DNA from: Bos javanicus
Taxonomy: Eukaryota; Chordata; Mammalia; Artiodactyla; Bovidae
Length of the DNA: 64,000 bases
Assembly (NCBI RefSeq): GCF_032452875.1
Contig: NW_026893632.1
Location: 496,001 to 560,000, forward strand
Reading direction: 5' to 3'
A program made the translations under genes and the position numbers. Of the stretch, positions 13,022 through 26,900 are shown piece by piece. Each line of letters begins with the position of its first letter. Position 1 is the stretch's first letter. The notes beneath the pieces were generated by a model, which was given only the letters and a program-made list of their open reading frames with translations, did not search any database and was not told where the DNA came from.

Positions 13022-13257
13022 CCTCTGGAGGCAATAAACAAAGAGCTGAGTAGGCACGAATCAGTCAGCAGGCAATAATCATGGAACTCAGCTGTGAGAA
13101 ATCATGCTGCTCAGCTGGCAATAATCAAGCAGCTGAGCAGGCAGGAATTACGCAGCACAGCTGGCAATTGTCAAGCAGATGACAGGCAGGAATCGTGCAG
13201 CTCAGCTGGCAATTGTCAAGCAGATGAGCAGACAGTAATCACGCAGCTCAGCAGGCC
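13022..13257 (+). repeat. Core copy C2 (short, hybrid, 236 bp)
   Basis: It has the same hybrid make-up as C1 (TTTGCTATC, CAATAAAC, ATTACGCAG, no AACA) but carries CTGTGAGAAATC, the state seen in B1, B8 and B9. It lies 3,733 bp from C1 and belongs to the same duplicated block. Confidence 0.95.
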
Positions 13258-16200
13258 CTGATCACGTGACTGAGCATGCACTGTTCACGTGGCTGATCAT
13301 ACACTGATCACGTGACTGATCATGCACTGATCACGTGGCTATCATGCACTGATCACGTGGCTGATCATGCACTGATCACGTGGCTGTCATGCACTGATCA
13401 CGTGGCTGATCATGCACTGATCACGTGGCTGATCATGCACTGATCACGTGACTGATCATGCACTGATCACGTGGCTATCATGCACTGATCACGTGGCTGA
13501 TCATGCACTGATCACGTGACTGATCATGCACTGATCACGGGCTATCATGCACTGATCACATGACTGATCATGCACTGATCACGTGGCTGATCATGCACTG
13601 ATCACGTGACTGATCATGCACTGATCACGTGGCTATCATGCACTGATCACGTGGCTGATCATGCACTGATCACGTAGCTATCATGCACTGATCACGTGAC
13701 TGATCATGCACTGATCACGTGACTGATCATGCACTGATCACGTGACTGATCATGCACTGATCACGTGGCTGATCATGCACTGATCACGTGGCTATCATGC
13801 ACTGATCACGTGGCTGATCATGCACTGATCACGTGGCTGATCATGCACTGATCACGTGGCTATCATGCACTGATCACGTGGCTGATCATGCACTGATCAC
13901 GCAGCTATCATGCACTGATCACGTGACTGATCATGCACTGATCACGTGGCTGATCATGCACTGATCACGTGACTGATCATGCACTGATCACGTGACTGAT
14001 CATGCACTGATCACGTGGCTGATCACACTGATCACGTGACTGATCATGCACTGATCACGTGGCTATCATGCACTGATCACGTGGCTATCATGCACTGATC
14101 ACGTGGCTGATCATGCACTGATCACGCAGCTATCATGCACTGATCACGTGACTGATCATGCACTGATCACGTGGCTGATCATGCACTGATCACGTGACTG
14201 ATCATGCACTGATCACGTGGCTATCATGCACTGATCACGTGGCTGATCATGCACTGATCACGTAGCTATCATGCACTGATCACGTGACTGATCATGCACT
14301 GATCACGTGATTGATCATGCACTGATCACGTGGCTGATCATGCACTGATCACGTGACTGATCATGCACTGATCACGTGACTGATCATGCACTGATCACGT
14401 GGCTATCATGCACTGATCACGTGGCTGATCATGCACTGATCACGTGGCTGATCATGCACTGATCACATGACTGATCATGCACTGATCACGTGACTGATCA
14501 TGCACTGATCACGTGGCTATCATGCACTGATCACGTGGCTGATCATGCAATGATCACGTAGCTACATGTACTGGTCACGTGACTGATCATGCACTGATCA
14601 CGTGACTGATCATGCACTGATCACGTGGCTATCATGCACTGATCACGTGGCTGATCATGCACTGATCACGTGACTGATCATGCACTGATCACGTGACTGA
14701 TCATGCACTGATCACGTGGCTATCATGCACTGATCACGTGGCTGATCATGCACTGATCACGTGGCTGATCATGCACTGATCACGTGGCTATCATGCACTG
14801 ATCACGTGGCTGATCATGCACTGATCACGTGACTGATCATGCACTGATCACGTGGCTATCATGCACTGATCACGTGGCTATCATGCACTGATCACGTGGC
14901 TGATCATGCACTGATCACGTAGCTATCATGCACTGATCACGTGACTGATCATGCACTGATCACGTGGCTGATCATGCACTGATCACGTGACTGATCATGC
15001 ACTGATCACGTGACTGATCATGCACTGATCACGTGGCTATCATGCACTGATCACGTGGCTGATCATGCACTGATCACGTGACTGATCATGCACTGATCAC
15101 GTGGCTATCATGCACTGATCACGTGGCTGATCATGCACTGATCACGTGGCTGATCATGCACTGTCACGTGACTGATCATGCACTGATCACGTGGCACTCA
15201 TGCACTGATCACGTGGCTGATCATACACTGATCACGTGACTGATCATGCACATCACGTGGCTATCATGCACTGATCACGTGGCTGATCATGCAATGATCA
15301 CGTAGCTACCATGCACTGATCACGTGACTGATCATGCACTGATCACGTAAATGATCATGCACTGATCACGTGACTGATCATGCACTGATCACGTGACTGA
15401 TCATGCACTGATCACGTGGCTATCATGCACTGATCACGTGGCTGATCATGCAATGATCACGTAGCAACCATGTACTGGTCACGTGACTGATCATGCACTG
15501 ATCACGTAATTGATCATGCACTGATCACGTGACTGATCATGCACTGATCACGTGGCTGATCATACACTGATCACGTGACTGATCATGCACTGATCACGTG
15601 GATATCATGCACTGATCACGTGGCTGATCATGCACTGATCACGTGTCTGATCATGCACTGATCACGTGGCTGATCATGCACTGATCACGTGACTGATCAT
15701 GCACTGATCACGTGGCTATCATGCACTGATCACGTGGCTGATCATGCACTGATCACGTGGCTGATCACACACTGTCACGTGACTGATCATGCACTGATCA
15801 CGTGGCACTCATGCACTGATCACGTGGCTGATCATACACTGCTCACGTAACTGATCATGCACTGATCACGTGGCTATCATGCACTGATCACGTGGCTGAT
15901 CATGCACTGATCACGTGGTATCATATACTGATCACGTGACTGATCATGCACTGATCACGTGGCTGATCATGCACTGATCACGTGACTGATCATGCACTGA
16001 TCACGTGACTGATCATGCACTGATCACGTGGCTATCATGCACTGATCACGTGGCTGATCATGCACTGATCACGTAGCTACCATGCACTGATCACGTGACT
16101 GATCATGCACTGATCACGTGGCTGATCATGCACTGATCACGTGGCTATCATGCACTGATCACGTGGCTGATCATGCACTGATCACGCAGCTATCATGCAC

Positions 16201-16981
16201 TGATCACGTGACTGATCATGCACTGATCACGTGGCTGATCATGCACTGATCACGTGACTGATCATGCACTGATCACGTGGCTATCATGCACTGATCACGT
16301 GGCTGATCATGCACTGATCACGCAGCTATCATGCACTGATCACGTGACTGATCATGCACTGATCACGTAATTGATCATGCACTGATCACGTGGCTGATCA
16401 TGCACTGATCACGTGACTGATCATGCACTGATCACGTGACTGATCATGCACTGATCACGTGGCTATCATGCACTGATCACGTGGCTGATCATGCACTGAT
16501 CACGTGCCTGATCATGCACTGATCACATGACTGATCATGCACTGATCACGTGACTGATCATGCACTGATCACGTGGCTATCATGCACTACTCACGTGGCT
16601 GATCATGCAATGATCATGTAGCTACCATGTACTGGTCACGTGACTGATCATACACCCATCAGGTGACTGATCATGCACTGATCACGTGGCTATCATGCAC
16701 TGATCACGTGGCTGATCATGCACTGATCACGTGCCTGATCATGCACTGATCACGTGACTGATCATGCACTGATCACGTAGCATCATGCACTGATCACGTG
16801 GCTGATCATGCACTGATCACGTGGCTATCATGCACTGATCACGTGGCTGATCATGCACTGATACCGTGACTGAGCATGGACTGATCACATGACTATCATG
16901 TAGTGATCACGTGACTTAATGGCGCTGATCATGTGACTGATCATGCGCTGATCATGTTTGCTATCATACACTGATCATGTG
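13258..16981. repeat. Satellite tract between C2 and A3 (second copy of the 3.65-3.78-kb repeat)
   Basis: About 163 monomers. It repeats the marker order of the preceding tract: GTAGCTACATGTACTGG (14558), GTAGCTACC (15302), GTAGCAACCATG (15461), GTGGTATCATATACTG (15915). It then continues into the A-type approach: CACTACTCACG (about 16585), CACCCATCAGG (about 16655), GATACCGTGACTGAGCATGG and GACTTAATGGCGCTG. The offset between copies changes from about 3.33 to 3.65 to 3.78 kb through indels of whole monomers. Confidence 0.94.
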
Positions 16982-17221
16982 CCTCTGGAGGCAATAAACA
17001 AAGAGCTGAGTAGGCACGAATCAAACAGTCAGCAGGCAATAATCATGGAACTCAGGTGTGAGGAATCATGCTGCTCAGCTGGCAATAATCAAGCAGCTGA
17101 GCAGGCAGGAATTACGCAGCACAGCTGGCAATTGTCAAGCAGATGACAGGCAGGAATCGTGCAGCTCAGCTGGCAATTGTCAAGCAGATGAGCAGACAGT
17201 AATCACGCAGCTCAGCAGGCC
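16982..17221 (+). repeat. Core copy A3 (long, 240 bp)
   Basis: A long core with CAGGTGTGAGG and GAATCGTG. Upstream and downstream flanks match A1 and A2, including CACTTGGATATC about 80 bp after the core. Confidence 0.95.
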
Positions 17222-17711
17222 CTGATCACGTGACTGAGCATGCACTGTTCACGTGGCTGATCATACACTGATCACGTGATTGATCATGCACTGATCACTT
17301 GGATATCATGCACTGATCACGTGGCTGATCATACACTGTTCACGTGTCTGACCATGCACTGATCACGTGGCTGATCATACACTGCTCACGTAACTGATCA
17401 TGCACTGATCACGTGGCTGATCATGCACTGATCACGTGGCTGATCATGCACTGATCACGTGGCTATCATGCACTGATCACGTGACTGATCATGCACTGAT
17501 CACGTGACTGATCATGCACTGATCACGTGGCTATCATGCACTGCTCACGTGGCTGATCATGCACTGATCACGTAGCTACCATGTACTGGTCACGTGACTG
17601 ATCATGCACTGATCACGTAACTGATCATGCACTGATCACGTGGCTGATCATGCACTGATCATGTGACTGATCATGCACTGATCATGTTTGGTGTCATACA
17701 CTGATCATGTG
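17222..17711. repeat. Satellite tract joining A3 to B6 (490 bp)
   Basis: It carries the left-group A flank (CACTTGGATATC, CACTGTTCACGTGTCTGACC, CACTGCTCACGTAACTG). It then has a short run with CACTGCTCACG and GTAGCTACCATGTACTGG, and a type B lead-in ending CATGTTTGGTGTCATAC. It corresponds to the A2-B3 spacer plus one dimer (45 bp). Confidence 0.95.
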
Positions 17712-17946
17712 CATCTGGAGGCAATGAACAAAGAGCTGAGTAGGCAGGAATCAGTGAGCAGGCTATAATCATGGAACTCAGCTCTGAGAAATCATGCTGC
17801 TCAGCTGGCAATAATCAAGTAGAGAGCAGGCAGGAATTATGCAGCACAGGTGGCAATTGTCAAGCAGATGACAGGCAGGAATCGTGCAGCTCAGCTGGCA
17901 ATTGTCAAGCAGATGAGCAGACAGTAATCACGCAGCTCATCAGGCC
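17712..17946 (+). repeat. Core copy B6 (short, 235 bp, divergent)
   Basis: Sister of B3: CATCTGG start, GGCTATAATC, CTCTGAGAAATC, CACAGGTGG. Private changes are GGCAGGAATCAGTGAGCAGG, AAGTAGAGAGCAGG (one base shorter than B3, hence 235 bp) and CTCATCAGGCC at the right end. Confidence 0.95.
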
Positions 17947-20900
17947 CTGATCACGTGACTGATCATGCACTGATCACGTGGCTGATCATGCACTGATCAC
18001 GTGACTGATCATGCACTGATCACGTGACTGTCATGCACTGATCACGTGGCTGATCATGCACTGATCACGTGGCTGATCATGCACTGATCACGTGACTGAT
18101 CATGCACTGATCACGTGGCTATCATGCACTGATCACGTGGCTGATCATGCACTGATCACGGGACTGATCATGCACTGATCACGGGCTATCATGCACTGAT
18201 CACATGACTGATCATGCACTGATCACGTGGCTGATCATGCACTGATCACGTGACTGATCATGCACTGATCACGTGACTGATCATGCACTGATCACGTGGC
18301 TGATCATGCACTGATCACGTGGCTATCATGCACTGATCACGTGGCTGATCATGCACTGATCACGTAGCTATCATGCACTGATCACGTGACTGATCATGCA
18401 CTGATCACGTGACTGATCATGCACTGATCACGTGGCTGATCATGCACTGATCACGTGGCTGATCATACTGATCACGTGACTGATCATGCACTGATCACGT
18501 GGCTGATCATGCACTGATCACGTGACTGATCATGCACTGATCACGTGGCTATCATGCACTGATCACGTGGCTATCATGCACTGATCACGTGGCTGATCAT
18601 GCACTGATCACGTAGCTATCATGCACTGATCACGTGACTGATCATGCACTGATCACGTGACTGATCATGCACTGATCACGTGGCTATCATGCACTGATCA
18701 CGTGGCTGATCATGCACTGATCACGTGGCTATCATGCACTGATCACGTGGCTATCATGCACTGATCACGTGGCTGATCATGCACTGATCACGTGCTATCA
18801 TGCACTGATCACGTGACTGATCATGCACTGATCACGTGGCTGATCATGCACTGATCACGTGACTGATCATGCACTGATCACGTGACTGATCATGCACTGA
18901 TCACGTGGCTGATCATGCACTGATCACGTGACTGATCATGCACTGATCACGTGGCTATCATGCACTGATCACGTGGCTATCATGCACTGATCACGTGGCT
19001 GATCATGCACTGATCACGCAGCTACATGCACTGATCACGTGACTGATCATGCACTGATCACGTGGCTGATCATGCACTGATCACGTGACTGATCATGCAC
19101 TGATCACGTGGCTATCATGCACTGATCACGTGGCTGATCATGCACTGATCACGTAGCTATCATGCACTGATCACGTGACTGATCATGCACTGATCACGTA
19201 ATTGATCATGCACTGATCACGTGGCTGATCATGCACTGATCACGTGACTGATCATGCACTGATCACGTGACTGATCATGCACTGATCACGTGGCTATCAT
19301 GCACTGATCACGTGGCTGATCATGCACTGATCACGTGGCTGATCATGCACTGATCACGTGACTGATCATGCACTGATCACGTGACTGATCATGCACTGAT
19401 CACGTGGCTATCATGCACTGATCACGTGGCTGATCATGCACTGATCACGTAGCTACATGCACTGATCACGTGACTGATCATGCACTGATCACGTGACTGA
19501 TCATGCACTGATCACGTGGCTGATCATGCACTGATCACGTGGCTGATCATGCACTGATCACGTGGCTGATCACACTGATCACGTGACTGATCATGCACTG
19601 ATCACGTGGCTATCATGCACTGATCACGTGGCTGATCATGCACTGATCACGGGACTGATCATGCACTGATCACGGGCTATCATGCACTGATCACATGACT
19701 GATCATGCACTGATCACGTGGCTGATCATGCACTGATCACGTGACTGATCATGCACTGATCACGTGACTGATCATGCACTGATCACGTGGCTGATCATGC
19801 ACTGATCACGTGGCTATCATGCACTGATCACGTGGCTGATCATGCACTGATCACGTAGCTATCATGCACTGATCACGTGACTGATCATGCACTGATCACG
19901 TAATTGATCATGCACTGATCACGTGGCTGATCATGCACTGATCACGTGGCTGATCATGCACTGATCACGTGACTGATCATGCACTGATCACGTGACTGAT
20001 CATGCACTGATCACGTGGCTATCATGCACTGATCACGTGGCTGATCATGCACTGATCACGTGGCTGATCATGCACTGATCACGTGGCTATCATGCACTGA
20101 TCACGTGGCTGATCATGCACTGATCACGCAGCTATCATGCACTGATCACGTGACTGATCATGCACTGATCACGTGGCTGATCATGCACTGATCACGTGAC
20201 TGATCATGCACTGATCACGTGACTGATCATGCACTGATCACGTGGCTGATCATGCACTGATCACGTGACTGATCATGCACTGATCACGTGGCTATCATGC
20301 ACTGATCACGTGGCTATCATGCACTGATCACGTGGCTGATCATGCACTGATCACGCAGCTATCATGCACTGATCACGTGACTGATCATGCACTGATCACG
20401 TGGCTGATCATGCACTGATCACGTGACTGATCATGCACTGATCACGTGGCTATCATGCACTGATCACGTGGCTGATCATGCACTGATCACGTAGCTATCA
20501 TGCACTGATCACGTGACTGATCATGCACTGATCACGTAACTGATCATGCACTGATCACGTGGCTGATCATGCACTGATCACGTGACTGATCATGCACTGA
20601 TCACGTGACTGATCATGCACTGATCACGTGGCTATCATGCACTGATCACGTGGCTGATCATGCACTGATCACGTGGCTGATCATGCACTGATCACGTGAC
20701 TGATCATGCACTGATCACGTGACTGATCATGCACTGATCACGTGGCTATCATGCACTGATCACGTGGCTGATCATGCACTGATCACGTACTATCATGCAC
20801 TGATCACGTGACTGATCATGCACTGATCACGTGACTGATCATGCACTGATCACGTGGCTATCATGCACTGATCACGTGGCTGATCATGCACTGATCACGT

Positions 20901-23900
20901 GACTGATCATGCACTGATCACGTGACTGATCATGCACTGATCACGTGGCTATCATGCACTGATCACGTGGCTGATCATGCACTGATCACGTGGCTGATCA
21001 TGCACTGATCACGTGGCTGATCATGCACTGATCACGTGGCTGATCATGCACTGATCACGTGACTGATCATGCACTGATCACGTGGCTGATCATGCACTGA
21101 TCACGTGGCTATCATGCACTGATCACGGGCTGATCATGCACTGATCACGTAGCTATCATGCACTGATCACGTGACTGATCATGCACTGATCACGTGGCTG
21201 ATCATGCACTGATCACGTGACTGATCATGCACTGATCACGTGACTGATCATGCACTGATCACGTGGCTATCATGCACTGATCACGTGGCTGATCATGCAC
21301 TGATCACGTGACTGATCATGCACTGATCACGTGGCTATCATGCACTGATCACGTGACTGATCATGCACTGATCACGTGGCTGATCACACTGATCACGTGA
21401 CTGATCATGCACTGATCACGTGGCATCATGCACTGATCACGTGGCTGATCATGCACTGATCACGTGACTGATCATGCACTGATCACGTGGCTATCATGCA
21501 CTGATCACGTGGCTGATCATGCAATGATCACGTAGCTACCATGCACTGATCACGTGACTGATCATGCACTGATCACGTGGCTGATCATGCACTGATCACG
21601 GCTGATCATGCACTGATCACGTGACTGATCATGCACTGATCACGTGACTGATCATGCACTGATCACGTGGCTATCATGCACTGATCACGTGGCTGATCAT
21701 GCACTGATCACGTGACTGATCATGCACTGATCACGTGGCTGATCATGCACTGATCACGTGGCTGATCATGCACTGATCACGTGACTGATCATGCACTGAT
21801 CACGTGGCATCATGCACTGATCACGTGGCTGATCATGCACTGATCACGTGACTGATCATGCACTGATCACGTGACTGATCATGCACTGATCACGTGGCTA
21901 TCATGCACTGATCACGTGGCTGATCATGCACTGATCACGTGGCTGATCATGCACTGATCACGTGGCTGATCATGCACTGATCACGTGGCTGATCATGCAC
22001 TGATCACGTGACTGATCATGCACTGATCACGTGGCTGATCATGCACTGATCACGTGACTGATCATGCACTGATCACGTGGCTGATCATGCACTGATCACG
22101 TGGCTATCATGCACTGATCACGTGGCTGATCATGCACTGATCACGCAGCTACATGTGCTGATCACGTGACTGATCATGCACTGATCACGTGGCTGATCAT
22201 GCACTGATCACGTGACTGATCATGCACTGATCACGTGGCTATCATGCACTGATCACGTGGCTGATCATGCACTGATCACGTAGCTATCATGCACTGATCA
22301 CGTGACTGATCATGCACTGATCACGACTGATCATGCACTGATCACGTGGCTGATCATGCACTGATCACGTGACTGATCATGCACTGATCACGTGACTGAT
22401 CATGCACTGATCACGTGGCTATCATGCACTGATCACGTGGCTGATCATGCACTGATCACGTGGCTGATCATGCACTGATCACGTGACTGATCATGCACTG
22501 ATCACGTGACTGATCATGCACTGATCACGTGGCTATCATGCACTGATCACGTGGCTGATCATGCACTGATCACGTAGCTACCATGCACTGATCACGTGAC
22601 TGATCATGCACTGATCACGTAACTGATCATGCACTGATCACGTGGCTGATCATGCACTGATCACGTGGCTGATCATGCACTGATCACGTGGCTGATCACA
22701 CTGATCACGTGACTGATCATGCACTGATCACGTGGCTATCATGCACTGATCACGTGGCTGATCATGCACTGATCACGTGACTGATCATGCACTGATCACG
22801 TGCTATCATGCACTGATCACATGACTGATCATGCACTGATCACGTGGCTGATCATGCACTGATCACGTGACTGATCATGCACTGATCACGTGACTGATCA
22901 TGCACTGATCACGTGGCTGATCATGCACTGATCACGTGGCTATCATGCACTGATCACGTGGCTGATCATGCACTGATCACGTAGCTATCATGCACTGATC
23001 ACGTGACTGATCATGCACTGATCACGTAATTGATCATGCACTGATCACGTGGCTGATCATGCACTGATCACGTGGCTGATCATGCACTGATCACGTGACT
23101 GATCATGCACTGATCACGTGACTGATCATGCACTGATCACGTGGCTATCATGCACTGATCACGTGGCTGATCATGCACTGATCACGTGGCTGATCATGCA
23201 CTGATCACGTGGCTGATCATGCACTGATCACGTGGCTGATCATGCACTGATCACGCAGCTATCATGCACTGATCACGTGACTGATCATGCACTGATCACG
23301 TGGCTGATCATGCACTGATCACGTGACTGATCATGCACTGATCACGTGACTGATCATGCACTGATCACGTGGCTGATCATGCACTGATCACGTGACTGAT
23401 CATGCACTGATCACGTGGCTATCATGCACTGATCACGTGGCTATCATGCACTGATCACGTGGCTGATCATGCACTGATCACGCAGCTATCATGCACTGAT
23501 CACGTGACTGATCATGCACTGATCACGTGGCTGATCATGCACTGATCACGTGACTGATCATGCACTGATCACGTGGCTATCATGCACTGATCACGTGGCT
23601 GATCATGCACTGATCACGCAGCTACATGCACTGATCACGTGACTGATCATGCACTGATCACGTAATTGATCATGCACTGATCACGTGGCTGATCATGCAC
23701 TGATCACGTGACTGATCATGCACTGATCACGTGACTGATCATGCACTGATCACGTGGCTATCATGCACTGATCACGTGGCTGATCATGCACTGATCACGT
23801 GGCTGATCATGCACTGATCACGTGACTGATCATGCACTGATCACGTGACTGATCATGCACTGATCACGTGGCTATCATGCACTGATCACGTGGCTGATCA

Positions 23901-26900
23901 TGCACTGATCACGTAGCTACCATGTACTGGTCACGTGACTGATCATGCACTGATCACGTGACTGATCATGCACTGATCACGTGGCTATCATGCACTGATC
24001 ACGTGGCTGATCATGCACTGATCACGTGACTGATCATGCACTGATCACGTGACTGATCATGCACTGATCACGTGGCTATCATGCACTGATCACGTGGCTG
24101 ATCATGCACTGATCACGTGGCTGATCATGCACTGATCACGTGGCTATCATGCACTGATCACGTGGCTGATCATGCACTGATCACGTGACTGATCATGCAC
24201 TGATCACGTGGCTATCATGCACTGATCACGTGGCTATCATGCACTGATCACGTGGCTGATCATGCACTGATCACGTAGCTATCATGCACTGATCACGTGA
24301 CTGATCATGCACTGATCACGTGGCTGATCATGCACTGATCACGTGACTGATCATGCACTGATCACGTGACTGATCATGCACTGATCACGTGGCTATCATG
24401 CACTGATCACGTGGCTGATCATGCACTGATCACGTGACTGATCATGCACTGATCACGTGGCTATCATGCACTGATCACGTGGCTGATCATGCACTGATCA
24501 CGTGGCTGATCACACTGATCACGTGACTGATCATGCACTGATCACGTGGCATCATGCACTGATCACGTGGCTGATCATACACTGATCACGTGACTGATCA
24601 TGCACTGATCACGTGGCTATCATGCACTGATCACGTGGCTGATCATGCACTGATCACGTAGCTATCATGCACTGATCACGTGACTGATCATGCACTGATC
24701 ACGTAAATGATCATGCACTGATCACGTGACTGATCATGCACTGATCACGTGACTGATCATGCACTGATCACGTGACTGATCATGCACTGATCACGTGGCT
24801 ATCATGCACTGATCACGTGGCTGATCATGCACTGATCACGTGGCTGATCATGCACTGATCACGTGGCTGATCATGCACTGATCACGTGGCTGATCATGCA
24901 CTGATCACGTGACTGATCATGCACTGATCACGTGGCATCATGCACTGATCACGTGGCTGATCATGCACTGATCACGTGACTGATCATGCACTGATCACGT
25001 GACTGATCATGCACTGATCACGTGGCTGATCATGCACTGATCACGTGGCTGATCATGCACTGATCACGTGGCTGATCATGCACTGATCACGTGGCTGATC
25101 ATGCACTGATCACGTGGCTGATCATGCACTGATCACGTGACTGATCATGCACTGATCACGTGGCATCATGCACTGATCACGTGGCTGATCATGCACTGAT
25201 CACGTGACTGATCATGCACTGATCACGTGGCTATCATGCACTGATCACGTGGCTGATCATGCACTGATCACGTAGGTATCATGCACTGATCACGTGACTG
25301 ATCATGCACTGATCACGTGACTGATCATGCACTGATCACGTGGCTATCATGCACTGATCACGTGGCTGATCATGCACTGATCACGTAGCTATCATGTACT
25401 GATCACGTGACTGATCATGCACTGATCACGTAATTGATCATGCACTGATCACGTGACTGATCATGCACTGATCACGTGGCTGATCACACACTGATCACGT
25501 GACTGATCATGCACTGATCACGTGGCTATCATGCACTGATCACGTGGCTATCATGCACTGATCACGTGGATATCATGCACTGATCACGTGGCTGATCATG
25601 CACTGATCACGTGACTGATCATGCACTGATCACGTGGCTGTCATGCACTGATCACGTGGCTGATCATGCACTGATCACGTGGCTGATCATGCACTGATCA
25701 CGTGACTGATCATGCACTGATCACGTGGATATCATGCACTGATCACGTGGCTGATCATGCACTGATCACGTGTCTGATCATGCACTGATCACGTGGCTGA
25801 TCATACACTGATCACGTAACTGATCATGCACTGATCACGTGGCTATCATGCACTGATCACGTGGCTGATCATGCACTGATCACGTGGCTGATCACACACT
25901 GTCACGTGACTGATCATGCACTGATCACGTGGCACTCATGCACTGATCACGTGGCTGATCATACACTGATCACGTGACTGATCATGCACTGATCACGTGG
26001 CTATCATGCACTGCTCACGTGGCTGATCATGCAATGATCACGTAGCTACCATATACTGGTCACGTGACTGATCATGCACTGATCACGTAAATGATCATGC
26101 ACTGATCACGTGACTGATCATGCACTGATCACGTGACTGATCATGCACTGATCACGTGGCTATCATGCACTGCTCACGTGGCTGATCATGCAATGATCAC
26201 GTAGCAACCATGTACTGGTCACGTGACTGATCATGCACTGATCACGTAATTGATCATGCACTGATCACGTGGCTGATCATGCACTGATCACGTGGCTGAT
26301 CACACACTGATCACGTGACTGATCATGCACTGATCACGTGGATATCATGCACTGATCACGTGGCTGATCATACACTGATCACGTGACTGATCATGCACTG
26401 ATCACGTGGCTGATCATGCACTGATCACGTGGCTATCATGCACTGATCACGTGGCTGATCATGCACTGATCACGTGACTGATCATGCACTGATCACGTGG
26501 CTATCATGCACTGATCACGTGGCTGATCATGCACTGATCACGTGGCTGATCATGCACTGATCACGTGGCTGATCATGCACTGATCACGTGACTGATCATG
26601 CACTGATCACGTGGCTATCATGCACTGATCACGTGGCTGATCATGCACTGATCACGTAGCTATCATGCACTGATCACGTGACTGATCATGCACTGATCAC
26701 GTGGCTGATCATGCACTGATCACGTGACTGATCATGCACTGATCACGTGACTGATCATGCACTGATCACGTGGCTCTATCATGCACTGCTCACGTGGCTG
26801 ATCATGCACTGATCACGTAGCTACCATGCACTGATCACGTGACTGATCATGCACTGATCACGTGACTGATCATGCACTGATCACGTGACTGATCATGCAC

